Source: DAOMFB01 sp963801475
GTDB taxonomy: Bacteria; Acidobacteriota; Thermoanaerobaculia; UBA5066
Direction: 5' to 3'
DNA length: 64,000 nt
Assembly: GCA_963801475.1 (NCBI GenBank)
Contig: CAWDEX010000001.1
Span: 1,054,001 to 1,118,000, forward strand
Numbering within the stretch: position 1 is the stretch's first letter; each line of letters starts with the position of its first letter. The notes below the pieces were generated by a model. It made no database searches. It was not told the origin of the DNA and worked only from the letters and a program-made list of their open reading frames with translations. The position numbers and the translations under genes were made by a program. This document shows, one piece after another, positions 43,758-51,680 of this stretch.

Positions 43758-45398
43758 TCAGGCGCGGGCCCTGAGGCGTGCGAGTTTCGCAGCGAGCGCG
43801 TCCGGCGGGAGGGCGTTGAGAACGTCGGCCGCACCGAAGCCCGCCTTCCGGGCCATGAGGACGCCCCATCTCACGTCGAGGAGCCCCGCGAGGTCGTGGG
43901 CGTCCGGGTTGATGGACGTGAAGACGCCGTGCTCTCGCGCCGTCTCGCCCCAGGTCCAGTCGAGGTCGAGCCGGTACGGCGACGCGTTCAGCTCGACGCC
44001 GCAGCCCGCCCCGCCGGCCGCCGCGAGGACCTCGCCGAGATCCACGTCGTATCCGTCGCGGGCCAGGAGGAGGCGCCCGGTGGCGTGGCCGAGCATCGTC
44101 ACGCGGGGATTCCGGACGGCGCGGACGAGGCGTGCCGTCTGTTCGGCGCGCGACAGCCGGAAGGCCGAGTGGACCGACGCGATCACGAAGTCGAATCCGG
44201 CGAGGAAGTCGTCACCGTAGTCGATCGAACCGTCCGGAAGGATGTCCGCCTCGGTCCCCCGGAAGACCGTCAGAGTGGGGAACTTCGGCCGGAGAGAGTC
44301 GATCTCGGCCCATTGTTCGCGGACCCGGTCGGGGGAAAGGCCCCCGGCGTAGGCGGCCGCCGGGGAGTGGTCGGTGATTCCGACGGAGGCGTGGCCGAGC
44401 TCGACGGCGCGGCGGAAGGTCTCCTCGAGCGTCGCCCTTCCGTCGGAATACGTCGTATGGAGGTGAAACAGGCCCTTGAGGTCGGAAGCGGAGAGAAGGG
44501 CCGGGAGCGAGCCGCATGCCGCGAGGTCGACCTCGCCGCGCCCTTCCCGCAGCTCGGGGGGGACGAAGTCCAGGTGGAGTCGCCCGTAGAGCGCCTTCTC
44601 CTCGAACGCGGGAATCTGGAGCGCGCCGTCGGCGTCTCGCGCTTCGAGCGCGCGCACGTGCTGGTCGGACCCCGTTGCCCTCAGAAGACGGTTCCCGAAG
44701 TCTTCCTTCGGGCCGGCGTCGACGGTGACGGGGAGGGCGCCGGCCCTTGCCGGGACCGCCGGGAGCCTCTCCGGCTTATCGCAGGCAACGACGAGCGTGA
44801 TCGCCGCAACGGTCTCGCACCCCCTTCGGAGATCACCGGCGATGTCCACCTGCACGACGCCCGCAGGTTTCGCGGCCGCCGAGAGAATGAACTCCCGTGC
44901 AGCTTCGGCCTGCCCCCATGCCTCGGGAAGGCGGGCGCGCCCCTCCGTCGACCGGACGAAGCGAAGCCCTTCCGCGATCTTCTCCTGCGTCTTCAGCCCG
45001 AATCCGGCGAGCGCGACGAGACGGCTTTCGCGGATGGCGTACTCGAGCTCGCCCAGCGAGGTCACGCCCAGCTCCTTCCAGAGAGCGGCCGCCTTCTTCG
45101 TCCCGAGCCCCGGGATCCGGAGGAGGTCGGGGAGCGTCGGGGGGATCTCCCTTTCGAGCGAGGCGAGGGCCGGTGACGAGCCGGTTTCGACGAGAGCCGC
45201 GATCTCCGCTGCGATCGAGGTCCCGATCCCCTTCACGGCGACGAGCTTTCCGTCCCGGACGAGCGCCGGAAGGTCGGGAAGGCCGGCGACCGTGGCGGCC
45301 GCGTTCTCGAACGCGCGCACCTTGAACGGGTTCTCCCCCTTCAGGGCGAGGAGCCCGGCGATCCGCTCGAGGGCGGCTGAGACGGCGTCCCGGTCCAC
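43758..45398 (-). CDS. PolX-like protein: inactive polymerase half, intact PHP nuclease half
   Basis: 546 residues from GTG 45398. Residues ~1-150 are the helix-hairpin-helix region of family X polymerases (VKGIGTSIAAEIAALVETG; RIPGLGTKKAAALWKELGV). At about 185 the palm motif reads AGDLRRGCETVAAIT, where active enzymes have RRxxETVxDxD: both first catalytic aspartates are missing. The third is in PVTVDAG. From ~308 the PHP domain is complete: LFHLHTTYSDG, GITDHS, GTEADIL, ASVHSAF, GHATGRL and INPDAHD. The predicted role is 3'-5' exonuclease or phosphoesterase in DNA repair without synthesis. It is divergent from a second PHP gene only 18 bases away. Confidence 0.85.
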   Translation of the reverse strand: MDRDAVSAALERIAGLLALKGENPFKVRAFENAAATVAGLPDLPALVRDGKLVAVKGIGTSIAAEIAALVETGSSPALASLEREIPPTLPDLLRIPGLGTKKAAALWKELGVTSLGELEYAIRESRLVALAGFGLKTQEKIAEGLRFVRSTEGRARLPEAWGQAEAAREFILSAAAKPAGVVQVDIAGDLRRGCETVAAITLVVACDKPERLPAVPARAGALPVTVDAGPKEDFGNRLLRATGSDQHVRALEARDADGALQIPAFEEKALYGRLHLDFVPPELREGRGEVDLAACGSLPALLSASDLKGLFHLHTTYSDGRATLEETFRRAVELGHASVGITDHSPAAAYAGGLSPDRVREQWAEIDSLRPKFPTLTVFRGTEADILPDGSIDYGDDFLAGFDFVIASVHSAFRLSRAEQTARLVRAVRNPRVTMLGHATGRLLLARDGYDVDLGEVLAAAGGAGCGVELNASPYRLDLDWTWGETAREHGVFTSINPDAHDLAGLLDVRWGVLMARKAGFGAADVLNALPPDALAAKLARLRARA

Positions 45399-45404
45399 GC
45401 CGGT

Positions 45405-45411
45405 TAGGATA
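45405..45411. promoter_or_regulatory. Overlapping divergent -10 boxes between two PHP-domain genes
   Basis: TAGGAT (45405-45410, + strand) is six bases before ATG 45417; TATCCT (45411-45406, - strand) is seven bases before GTG 45398. The two boxes are the same bases read on opposite strands. Both genes would make leaderless transcripts, and only one polymerase could occupy the site at a time. Confidence 0.5.
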
Positions 45412-45416
45412 GTCGG

Positions 45417-46292
45417 ATGGGAGCCTTCCGCGGCGCGGACCTTCACTGCCACTCGGTCTTCTCCGACGGCGTCGAGGCGCCGGCCGCGCTGGTGGCCCGC
45501 GCGATCAGGGCAGGTCTCTCGGCCCTGGCCCTCTCGGACCACGACGCCGTCCACGGACTCCGCGATTTCGAGAGCGCAGCGGCCGGTACCGGCCTGATCC
45601 CGGTCCCGGCGACGGAGCTCTCCACGCGCTGTGACGGCGAGGACGTCCACGTCCTCGGCCTCTTCGTCGACCCGGGCGAGCCCGGCTTGGAGGCCCGGCT
45701 CCGGCAGATGCGGAAGGACCGCGACCTGCGGGGCGAGCAGATGGTCGCGAAGCTGGCCGGCCTCGGCATGCCTCTCGACATCGCGGAACTCCGCCGCGTC
45801 GTGGGGGACGGCGCCTTCGGCCGGCCGCACGTGGCGCGCGCCCTGATCGCCGCCGGCTTCGTGCGGGACCTCGACGAGGCGTTCGGGAAGTACCTTGCGC
45901 GGGGGAAGCCGGGCTACGTCCCGAAGCCGAAGTGGACGCTCGCGGAGGCGATCGCCGCCATCCGGAAAGCAGGCGGTCTTTCCGTCGTCGCACACCCGAT
46001 CTGGTACGCCGACCCGGAAAAGGTCGTCGCGCGGGGGGTCGAGGCGGGACTCGACGGGCTCGAGGTCGTTCACAGCGACCACAACGGCGTCGCCACCGGC
46101 GAGTTCGCGCGGATCGCGGACCGCTACCGCCTTCTCCGCTCAGCCGGCTCGGATTTTCATGCCCCGGCCGAGGGCGGTAAGAGCGTCGGCGCCTGCCGGC
46201 TCGGCGAGGCCGAGTGGGAGATCCTCGTCTCGGCCGCCGTCAGACGCCGCGCCGAGTCCTCCCGCCCTCCCGTGGATCTTTCGCCGCGCTGA
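45417..46292 (+). CDS. PHP-domain phosphoesterase (YciV/RNase AM-like)
   Basis: 291 residues from ATG 45417. The PHP metal ligands are visible: ADLHCHSVFSDG, LALSDHDAVHGL, VPATELST (Glu), VVAHPIWYA, VVHSDHN and SAGSDFHAP. An insert with GRPHVARALIAAGFV and KYLARGKPGYVPKP between them is typical of the YciV/YPL033-like subfamily. Known members remove 5' nucleotides from RNA or hydrolyse 3',5'-nucleoside bisphosphates. No ribosome site is seen; the start is probably leaderless. Confidence 0.9.
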   Translation: MGAFRGADLHCHSVFSDGVEAPAALVARAIRAGLSALALSDHDAVHGLRDFESAAAGTGLIPVPATELSTRCDGEDVHVLGLFVDPGEPGLEARLRQMRKDRDLRGEQMVAKLAGLGMPLDIAELRRVVGDGAFGRPHVARALIAAGFVRDLDEAFGKYLARGKPGYVPKPKWTLAEAIAAIRKAGGLSVVAHPIWYADPEKVVARGVEAGLDGLEVVHSDHNGVATGEFARIADRYRLLRSAGSDFHAPAEGGKSVGACRLGEAEWEILVSAAVRRRAESSRPPVDLSPR

Positions 46293-46337
46293 GGCGGGAA
46301 GGGCGACGCCCCTGCCGGGTCGCGTCGAGCGGCGAGA

Positions 46338-47771
46338 TCAACCCGTCGGTCGGCTGCCCTCCGATCGATTCGCGCGAGATGGCAGGCTGACGCGGAGCGT
46401 TTCGCCCTCGGTGCGCAGGTCGGCCCCCTGCAGCGTGATGCGCACGCCGTCGGCTTCGAGGGTCAATCGGCCGTCGCGACGGTCGACACGTGGCGCGCCC
46501 TTCAGGCCGGCCACCGTCACCATCCGGATTCCGTCGCGGAGCGGGTGCCGTCCCGCCGCGCGGGTCAGCCCGACGGTGCCCGCGAACGAGCCCCTCGCGA
46601 AGCCCGGGTTGGTCAGCTCGATGGTGCCGTTCGGGCAGGTGAGCGTGACGTAGTTGGGGTGGACCACCTCACCCCCGTCGAGGACGAGGAGGTTGATCGG
46701 GTCGAACCGCGTGACGCGCAGCGGCTCGCCTTCGGCCTCGACCTCCACGACGATACGAGGCCCGCTCCGCCCCAGGAGATCCTCGCGGACCGCCTGCTGC
46801 CGCGCCGACAGGGAGGCGATGCCGCGTGCCGCCCTCTCCTCGAAGCGAAGGACCTCGACGGCGGAGAACGCCGCCGGCTGAACCTCCAGACGCGCCGTGG
46901 CGGCTTCGAGAAGGTCGGCGGTGGTTCGTTCGAGTTCGCGGTCGATGCGGGCCTTCCAGTCGGGCTGGAACCGGTCCAGCAGAAAGCAGATCGCCGTGCC
47001 CGATTCATAGAAGCGCCACCGGATCTGATCGACCGGCCGTTCGGAACGAAGGCGGGCCGCGGTCGCCTCGCTCTTCTGGCCCACCGCGACCCGGGCGGCA
47101 TAGTTGGCCGTCCCCTCCATCATCTCGAGTCCGATCTCGAAGGCGCGGTCGTCGTCAGACAGCCGGGTGTGTCGCTCGCGGCGGATCCGGATCGCCGCTG
47201 CCGCCCATCCGGCCGCCCGAGGCCGATCCTCCGCCTCGAGCGCCCGCGCGAGCGCTTCGTCTTCCGCCAGGATGTGCTGGAGATTCCGGAAATCCTTGAC
47301 CGGGTAGGCATAGCGCGCCATCTCATTCGGGCGGAAGTTCGTGTGCCGGCGGAGCCAGAACACGTGGAAGACCTCCTCGATACACGCGAGAACGAAGCGG
47401 TCGACCTCCAGGGCCGGCGTCGCGACGACCGTGGCGGTTCGCAGCCCCCCGATCTCCCTCGTCGAGTTTCCGACGACGGCCGGGTGCCTTCCGGGCATCA
47501 CGAAGACGCCGGGTCGGCCGGGCAGGGGAGCGAACCCGGAAGGCGGGCTGGGGTGGCGGAGCAGAAGGGTCCGGTGTCCGTCGAAGAGCGCGATCGGCAA
47601 CTCCGCCGGATTGAACCCCGGCCAGACGTGCCTCGCCCCGGCGTCGTCCAGCGCCCGCACGAACGCGAAGACGTCGCGTTCGGGAGCCTGCGGTGCGCCC
47701 GTCGCGGTGGACGTCCATCCGACGAGCGCCAGCACGACGATGAGCCGTCGTGGCGCCCTCGCGATGGCCAT
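46338..47771 (-). CDS. Secreted protein with degenerate HExxH-like motif, function unknown
   Basis: 477 residues from ATG 47771, with a signal peptide (LIVVLALVGWTSTATGAP). The middle has CIEEVFHVFWLRRH and, about 90 residues later, LEMMEGTANYAARVA. This is the spacing and shape of secreted gluzincin-like peptidases (HEAFHxFQ ... E..A.Y), but the first His of HExxH is Glu here. The C-terminal ~130 residues are beta-rich (LTCPNGTIELTNPGFARGSF). It may be a pseudo-enzyme. It lies downstream of the response regulator on the same strand. Confidence 0.65.
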   Translation of the reverse strand: MAIARAPRRLIVVLALVGWTSTATGAPQAPERDVFAFVRALDDAGARHVWPGFNPAELPIALFDGHRTLLLRHPSPPSGFAPLPGRPGVFVMPGRHPAVVGNSTREIGGLRTATVVATPALEVDRFVLACIEEVFHVFWLRRHTNFRPNEMARYAYPVKDFRNLQHILAEDEALARALEAEDRPRAAGWAAAAIRIRRERHTRLSDDDRAFEIGLEMMEGTANYAARVAVGQKSEATAARLRSERPVDQIRWRFYESGTAICFLLDRFQPDWKARIDRELERTTADLLEAATARLEVQPAAFSAVEVLRFEERAARGIASLSARQQAVREDLLGRSGPRIVVEVEAEGEPLRVTRFDPINLLVLDGGEVVHPNYVTLTCPNGTIELTNPGFARGSFAGTVGLTRAAGRHPLRDGIRMVTVAGLKGAPRVDRRDGRLTLEADGVRITLQGADLRTEGETLRVSLPSRANRSEGSRPTG

Positions 47772-47791
47772 GTCTTCGTGACCTGCGGCCT

Positions 47792-48190
47792 TTAGGCCGC
47801 TTCGAGCGCGCTTTCGATCTCGCGGAGGAGAACCTTCGTCGAGAAGGGCTTCGTGACGTACGAGCGCGCCCCGAGCCGGAGGCCCAGGTCGCGCTCCGCC
47901 GGGAGCGTCCGCGCGGTGAGCATCACGATCGGGAGGCGCGACGTAGCGGGATTCTCCTTGAGGATCCGGCAGAGGTCGAATCCGGAGAGGCCGGGCGTCA
48001 GCGAGACGTCGAGGAGGAGGAGGGCGGGCTCCTCTTCCCGGACGAGGCGGAGAGCCTCCTCGCCCGACGTCGCCTCGAACGGAATCATTCCGGAGAGACG
48101 GAGCTTGAACGAGACGATCTTGAGGATGTACGGCTCGTCGTCGACGATCAGGATCTTGCGGCCCGCGAGGGGGCCGGGGAGACGGCTCAC
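47792..48190 (-). CDS. Single-domain response regulator
   Basis: 132 residues from GTG 48190. It is a receiver domain only: acidic pair in ILIVDDEPYILK, phosphorylation Asp in LLLLDVSLTPGLSG, switch Thr in IVMLTART, and Lys in YVTKPF. There is no output domain, so it would act by protein contact. TAGAAT lies nine bases upstream of the start. The stop TAA is in the loop of a GCGGCC/GGCCGC inverted repeat (47785-47800). No histidine kinase is near. Confidence 0.92.
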   Translation of the reverse strand: MSRLPGPLAGRKILIVDDEPYILKIVSFKLRLSGMIPFEATSGEEALRLVREEEPALLLLDVSLTPGLSGFDLCRILKENPATSRLPIVMLTARTLPAERDLGLRLGARSYVTKPFSTKVLLREIESALEAA

Positions 48191-48199
48191 GCGACTCCG

Positions 48200-48205
48200 A
48201 TTCTA
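48200..48205 (-). promoter_or_regulatory. -10 box (TAGAAT) of the response regulator gene
   Basis: TAGAAT on the minus strand ends nine bases before GTG 48190. It overlaps the stop region of acpS, so the regulator could have its own short-leader transcript. Confidence 0.4.
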
Positions 48206-48637
48206 TTCGCCCGCGGCGAGGAGGAGGACGACGGCCGCCGCCATCTCGCGGGTGTGGGTGATCGTGACGTGAGCGGCGCCGGCGCCGAGCGCGGCGGCGC
48301 GCGCGGCGGCCCGCCCGTAGAGGGCGAGTCGCGGCGGGCCCCCGGGAGCGCGCGTGATGGCCACCTCACGGAAAGCGACCCCCCGCAGCCCGGTCCCGAG
48401 AGCCTTCATCGCCGCCTCCTTGGCCGCGAAGAGGCCGGCGGCGTGCTCGGCGAAGCCCGGGGCCGAACGGGGGCGGCGGAGCTCTCCCTCCCGGAAGACC
48501 CGCGAGAGGAACCGGTCGCCGTGGCGGGAGACCGCCCTCTCCACGCGCGGCACCTCGCACAGGTCCACGCCGAGGCCGAGGACGACCCGGCCGTGGGGAA
48601 GAGCCGCCTCGAGCGGGACGGACGGAGGGCCGGTCAC
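48203..48637 (-). CDS. acpS: Holo-[acyl-carrier-protein] synthase
   Basis: 144 residues from GTG 48637, which overlaps the stop of the small membrane protein gene (GTGA). It shows LGLGVDLCEVPRVERAVSRHGDRFLSRVF (magnesium Asp), then GLFAAKEAAMKALGTG (catalytic Glu and Lys), FREVAITR and HVTITHTREMAAAVVLL. It transfers 4'-phosphopantetheine from CoA to acyl carrier proteins. The first ~20 residues before GRVVLGLG are an extension of uncertain reality. Confidence 0.93.
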   Translation of the reverse strand: MTGPPSVPLEAALPHGRVVLGLGVDLCEVPRVERAVSRHGDRFLSRVFREGELRRPRSAPGFAEHAAGLFAAKEAAMKALGTGLRGVAFREVAITRAPGGPPRLALYGRAAARAAALGAGAAHVTITHTREMAAAVVLLLAAGE

Positions 48638-48915
48638 GACGCGCCGTCCCCGGCGGCGGCGGCGTGGCGCAGCGAGCTCTTCCGCCAGGCCTCGAGATCC
48701 CGGATGGCGATTCCGAGGTGGAGCAGACCGAGTCCGACGAGGAAGCTCCGGAAGAACGGGGAGGCGAGGAGCGGCTGCGTGATCGTGGGGGAGCGGGCCA
48801 CGATGCGGCGGAGCCAGAAGAGGCTCCACGGAGAAAGCGTGAGAAACGCTCCGGCTTCGGCGAAGTAGAGAATGGTCAGGAACCGAAGGACTTTCGAGTC
48901 GGCGACCTCGGCCAC
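48634..48915 (-). CDS. Small membrane protein of unknown function
   Basis: 93 residues from GTG 48915. Two hydrophobic helices are visible: FLTILYFAEAGAFLTLSPWSLFWL and FFRSFLVGLGLLHLGIAI. The family is not recognised. It is translationally coupled to acpS downstream. The start has no ribosome site but has TAGAAT six bases upstream. Confidence 0.7.
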   Translation of the reverse strand: MAEVADSKVLRFLTILYFAEAGAFLTLSPWSLFWLRRIVARSPTITQPLLASPFFRSFLVGLGLLHLGIAIRDLEAWRKSSLRHAAAAGDGAS

Positions 48916-48921
48916 GCCGGC

Positions 48922-48927
48922 ATTCTA
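48922..48927 (-). promoter_or_regulatory. -10 box (TAGAAT), leaderless type
   Basis: TAGAAT on the minus strand ends six bases before GTG 48915, just past the stop of the upstream FecR/DUF6600 gene. It would drive the small membrane protein-acpS pair. Confidence 0.5.
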
Positions 48928-48949
48928 GAGGCCGGGAATCGGGGGAGCG

Positions 48950-51007
48950 TCAGTGCTGCTTCGGGGCCTCGCTTCGCGGCGCGGCGGGCGCGTGCGGAGC
49001 TCGGGCCGGCGGGGGAGCGGCGGCATGCGGCGCGGGGGCCGGCGCGGCGACACGCGGAGCCGGAGCCGGCGCGGCGACGTGGGGAGCCGGAGCCGGCGCG
49101 TAGCGCGGGGCCTCGTTCACGCGGGCGGGGGCCTCGTACCGGGGCGCCGGTCGCTCGAAGCGCTGCGGCGCGGCTTCGGGACCCGAGACCCGAGGCGCTA
49201 CTTCCCGCCGGGGCGCGGCCCCGGCCCCACCGGTGCGCTGTACGGGAGCGCGCGACGGCGCCTCGCGCCAGTCTCCTTCGGCGCCTCGCCGGGCCGGCGT
49301 CTGCGGCGCGCGCAGAGTCTCCGCCGCGCGCGGCGCCCGCCATCCGGTGTCGCTCTGTCCCGCACTCTCGGTCGGCCGCGGCGAGAGGTCGCGGGGCGCC
49401 GGCGAGGCCGGTGAGCGCCAGCCGTTGTCGGACTTGGGCTCCCGACGCGGGGACGTGCCGCCGCGGAGGACCGGCTCGCGGCTGGATGAGGTCGGGGCTC
49501 TCCAGTCGTCGCCGCGGCTCGCCGACGTTCCCGTTCCGCGGGAGACGGCCGCGCCCGACGGCCTCATCGTCTCGAGCGTCGCGGGATGGAGCGCCTCGTC
49601 CCGGCGCGCCGGGACGAGAACGCGCCGCAGCTCCTTCTCGGCGGCTGGCGTCAGGGCCGGGTCGCGGCGGAGGAACGCGGTCAGGCCTTCGTTCACCGGG
49701 ACCGCGCCTCGGAGAACGGCGGGCTGGGCGACTTTCCGAAGCGCGTCGCGGACGACGGCCGGCGCGGGGCCCGCTCCCCGCTCGATCCGGAGCGGCGAGG
49801 TCGAGATGATGGCCGTGTCGGTGGGTTTGAACGGCACTCGTTCGCCACGGAGGATGTCCCGCGATGGATCGAGGTGGCCCCCGATCCGCGGCAGGGAGGC
49901 GTAGTTCCAGCCTCGCGGGTCGACCTGTGACACCTGCACCCGACCCCGGTGATAGGGAACGCGGAAGTCGTCGCCGGCGTGTCCCCCGTGGCGACGCCTC
50001 GACGGGTCGTGGCCGTGGCCGTAGTACCCCATCGGGCACCACCCGACGTACGACGGGGAGTAGCTCCAGTAGACCCAGGCGGGGGCATAAGCCGCTCCGG
50101 GACTCCAGACCCAGCCATAGGGGTTCTCCCACCACCACGATCCGTAGTGGTACGGGAGCCAGCCCCATGGCTCGTAGGAGACCCAGGTCAGTCCGCCCGG
50201 AGTCCAGCGCCAGTAGCCGTAGGTGTAAGGGCGCCAGTCGGCGGCGACGGTCGGGCGCCAGCACCAGCTGTCGGAGGAGGACGCGTAGACCCAGGAGCCG
50301 TTGTCGTCGAATCCAGCCAGCGACGACTCGTACTCGTAGTCGGAGGCAACCCAGGTGGCGCCGCCGCCCTGGGGGCGCCGGTCGCTCCGTTCGTCCACGA
50401 ACCGGGCGAAACGGTCGCGGGGCCCGTCGACGTTCTCCACGTCGATCCCGGAATCTCCGAGGACGAGGGCGTACTGCCCGGCGCGGACGAGAGCCTGCCC
50501 GCCCCGGCCGACGACCTCGGCCTCGCCCGAGAGGACGTAGACGTCGGTCCCGCGCCGTCCGGCGTCGACGCGGACGTGACCGCGGCCCTCGACGACGATC
50601 GTGGCGTCGTCGGTGTCGAGGCGGAAGGCGCGCTCGCCGGTCTCCGGAGTGCGGATCTCGGCGGCCACGGCCCCCTTGAGGAGGACGAGGAGATCGCGGT
50701 CGTCGTCCGATTCGTAGGTCCGGGACATCCGGTCGAACCGGAGCTCGGTCCTGACGTCGACCCGGACGACGTTACCGCTGGCCAGCACGACCTCGGCCCG
50801 CGAGCCGGTGCCGGTCACGACCCGGTCGCCGGAAAGAACCGGGGTGTTGATGCGGGCGGCTTCCTCGTCGGAGGCCGTCGAGTGGAGAGCGACGTCCGGG
50901 CCGGCGAAGGAGACGAAGGAATACGACTCGCGCTGGCCCGCCGCGGGGAGCGAGAAAGTCGCGCCGATGATGAGAGCGGCGGGGATCAGGAGCTGGCCGC
51001 GCCTCAT
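48950..51007 (-). CDS. Secreted FecR-domain / DUF6600 protein with Pro-Ala-rich tail
   Basis: 685 residues from ATG 51007 (GGAGG nine bases upstream; an ATG at 51016 sits too close to it). Signal peptide first (LLIPAALIIGATFSLPAAGQ). Residues ~35-205 are a FecR-like beta domain (INTPVLSGDRVVTGTGSRAEVVL). Residues ~230-330 are the Trp/Tyr-rich DUF6600 repeats (WRPYTYGYWRWTPGGLTWV, WGWLPYHYGSWWWENPYGW). The rest is Arg/Ser-rich and ends in Pro-Ala-Pro repeats (APAPHVAAPAPAPRVAAP). It is exported and probably surface- or envelope-associated. The family is common in Acidobacteriota; its role is unknown. Confidence 0.85.
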   Translation of the reverse strand: MRRGQLLIPAALIIGATFSLPAAGQRESYSFVSFAGPDVALHSTASDEEAARINTPVLSGDRVVTGTGSRAEVVLASGNVVRVDVRTELRFDRMSRTYESDDDRDLLVLLKGAVAAEIRTPETGERAFRLDTDDATIVVEGRGHVRVDAGRRGTDVYVLSGEAEVVGRGGQALVRAGQYALVLGDSGIDVENVDGPRDRFARFVDERSDRRPQGGGATWVASDYEYESSLAGFDDNGSWVYASSSDSWCWRPTVAADWRPYTYGYWRWTPGGLTWVSYEPWGWLPYHYGSWWWENPYGWVWSPGAAYAPAWVYWSYSPSYVGWCPMGYYGHGHDPSRRRHGGHAGDDFRVPYHRGRVQVSQVDPRGWNYASLPRIGGHLDPSRDILRGERVPFKPTDTAIISTSPLRIERGAGPAPAVVRDALRKVAQPAVLRGAVPVNEGLTAFLRRDPALTPAAEKELRRVLVPARRDEALHPATLETMRPSGAAVSRGTGTSASRGDDWRAPTSSSREPVLRGGTSPRREPKSDNGWRSPASPAPRDLSPRPTESAGQSDTGWRAPRAAETLRAPQTPARRGAEGDWREAPSRAPVQRTGGAGAAPRREVAPRVSGPEAAPQRFERPAPRYEAPARVNEAPRYAPAPAPHVAAPAPAPRVAAPAPAPHAAAPPPARAPHAPAAPRSEAPKQH

Positions 51008-51154
51008 GGTCGTCATCCTCCGCCTTGTGGTATGCGACCCTCGTACCAGCCCAAGCCGTCCCCCGGCGGAGACGGCTTGACCGGCTAACCCGGTCCCTGC
51101 AATCTGTTGGGCGAAAGGGCGGGGCACCGGTGAGGCCCCCGGAGGACGATTCGA

Positions 51155-51670
51155 TTGGCCATCCGCGAGATTGTCAAGTACGGCGACCCCCGCCTGCTGG
51201 CTCCGAACGAGAACGTCACGGCGTTCGGGGAGCCGGGTCTCCTCGACCTGATCCGGGACCTGAAGGAGACCTGCTGGGCGGCACCGGGGCTCGGCCTTGC
51301 GGCGCCCCAGGTCGGCGTCAACCTCCGGGTGGCCATCGTCGACCTCTCGGTCGGGAAGGATCCGTCGCAGGTGATCGTCCTCGTCAACCCGGCCGTCGTC
51401 CGGACCCGCGGAAAGATCCGCGACGAGGAAGGGTGCCTGTCGCTTCCCGACCTCGTCGAGGTCGTCGAGCGTCCGGAGGAGGTTACGATCGAGGCGCTCG
51501 ACGCGTACGGCGCCACGCGGACGATCGACGGCCGCGACCTTCTCGCGCGGGCCTTCTGTCACGAGGTCGACCACCTCGACCGCCACATCTTCCTCGACCG
51601 GCTCTCGAGCCTCAAGCGGGGGCTTCTCCTCCGGAAGGTCGCCAAGAGGCGACGGGAAGGGAGCTGGTAG
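51155..51670 (+). CDS. def: Peptide deformylase
   Basis: 171 residues from TTG 51155 with GGAGG nine bases upstream. All three deformylase motifs are present: GLGLAAPQVG, EGCLSLP and FCHEVDHLDRHIF (HExxH zinc site). It removes the formyl group from nascent proteins. It stands alone, between the divergent DUF6600 gene and a convergent response regulator. Confidence 0.97.
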   Translation: MAIREIVKYGDPRLLAPNENVTAFGEPGLLDLIRDLKETCWAAPGLGLAAPQVGVNLRVAIVDLSVGKDPSQVIVLVNPAVVRTRGKIRDEEGCLSLPDLVEVVERPEEVTIEALDAYGATRTIDGRDLLARAFCHEVDHLDRHIFLDRLSSLKRGLLLRKVAKRRREGSW

Positions 51671-51680
51671 GCCCCGGGAC

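Noticed and set aside
45417..46292. Histidinol phosphatase (HisK type) completing the histidine pathway
   Set aside because: The insert and motifs fit the YciV/RNase AM subgroup better, and the gene is 8 kb away from the operon.
47785..47800. GCGGCC-TTTA-GGCCGC as a terminator of the response regulator gene
   Set aside because: It contains the stop codon in its loop and has no T-run on the minus strand side; a short palindrome of this kind is likely by chance in such GC-rich DNA.
48950..49140. Pro-Ala repeat DNA at the end of the FecR/DUF6600 gene as a CRISPR-like or mobile repeat
   Set aside because: The units are short, uneven and in frame, so they are low-complexity coding sequence.
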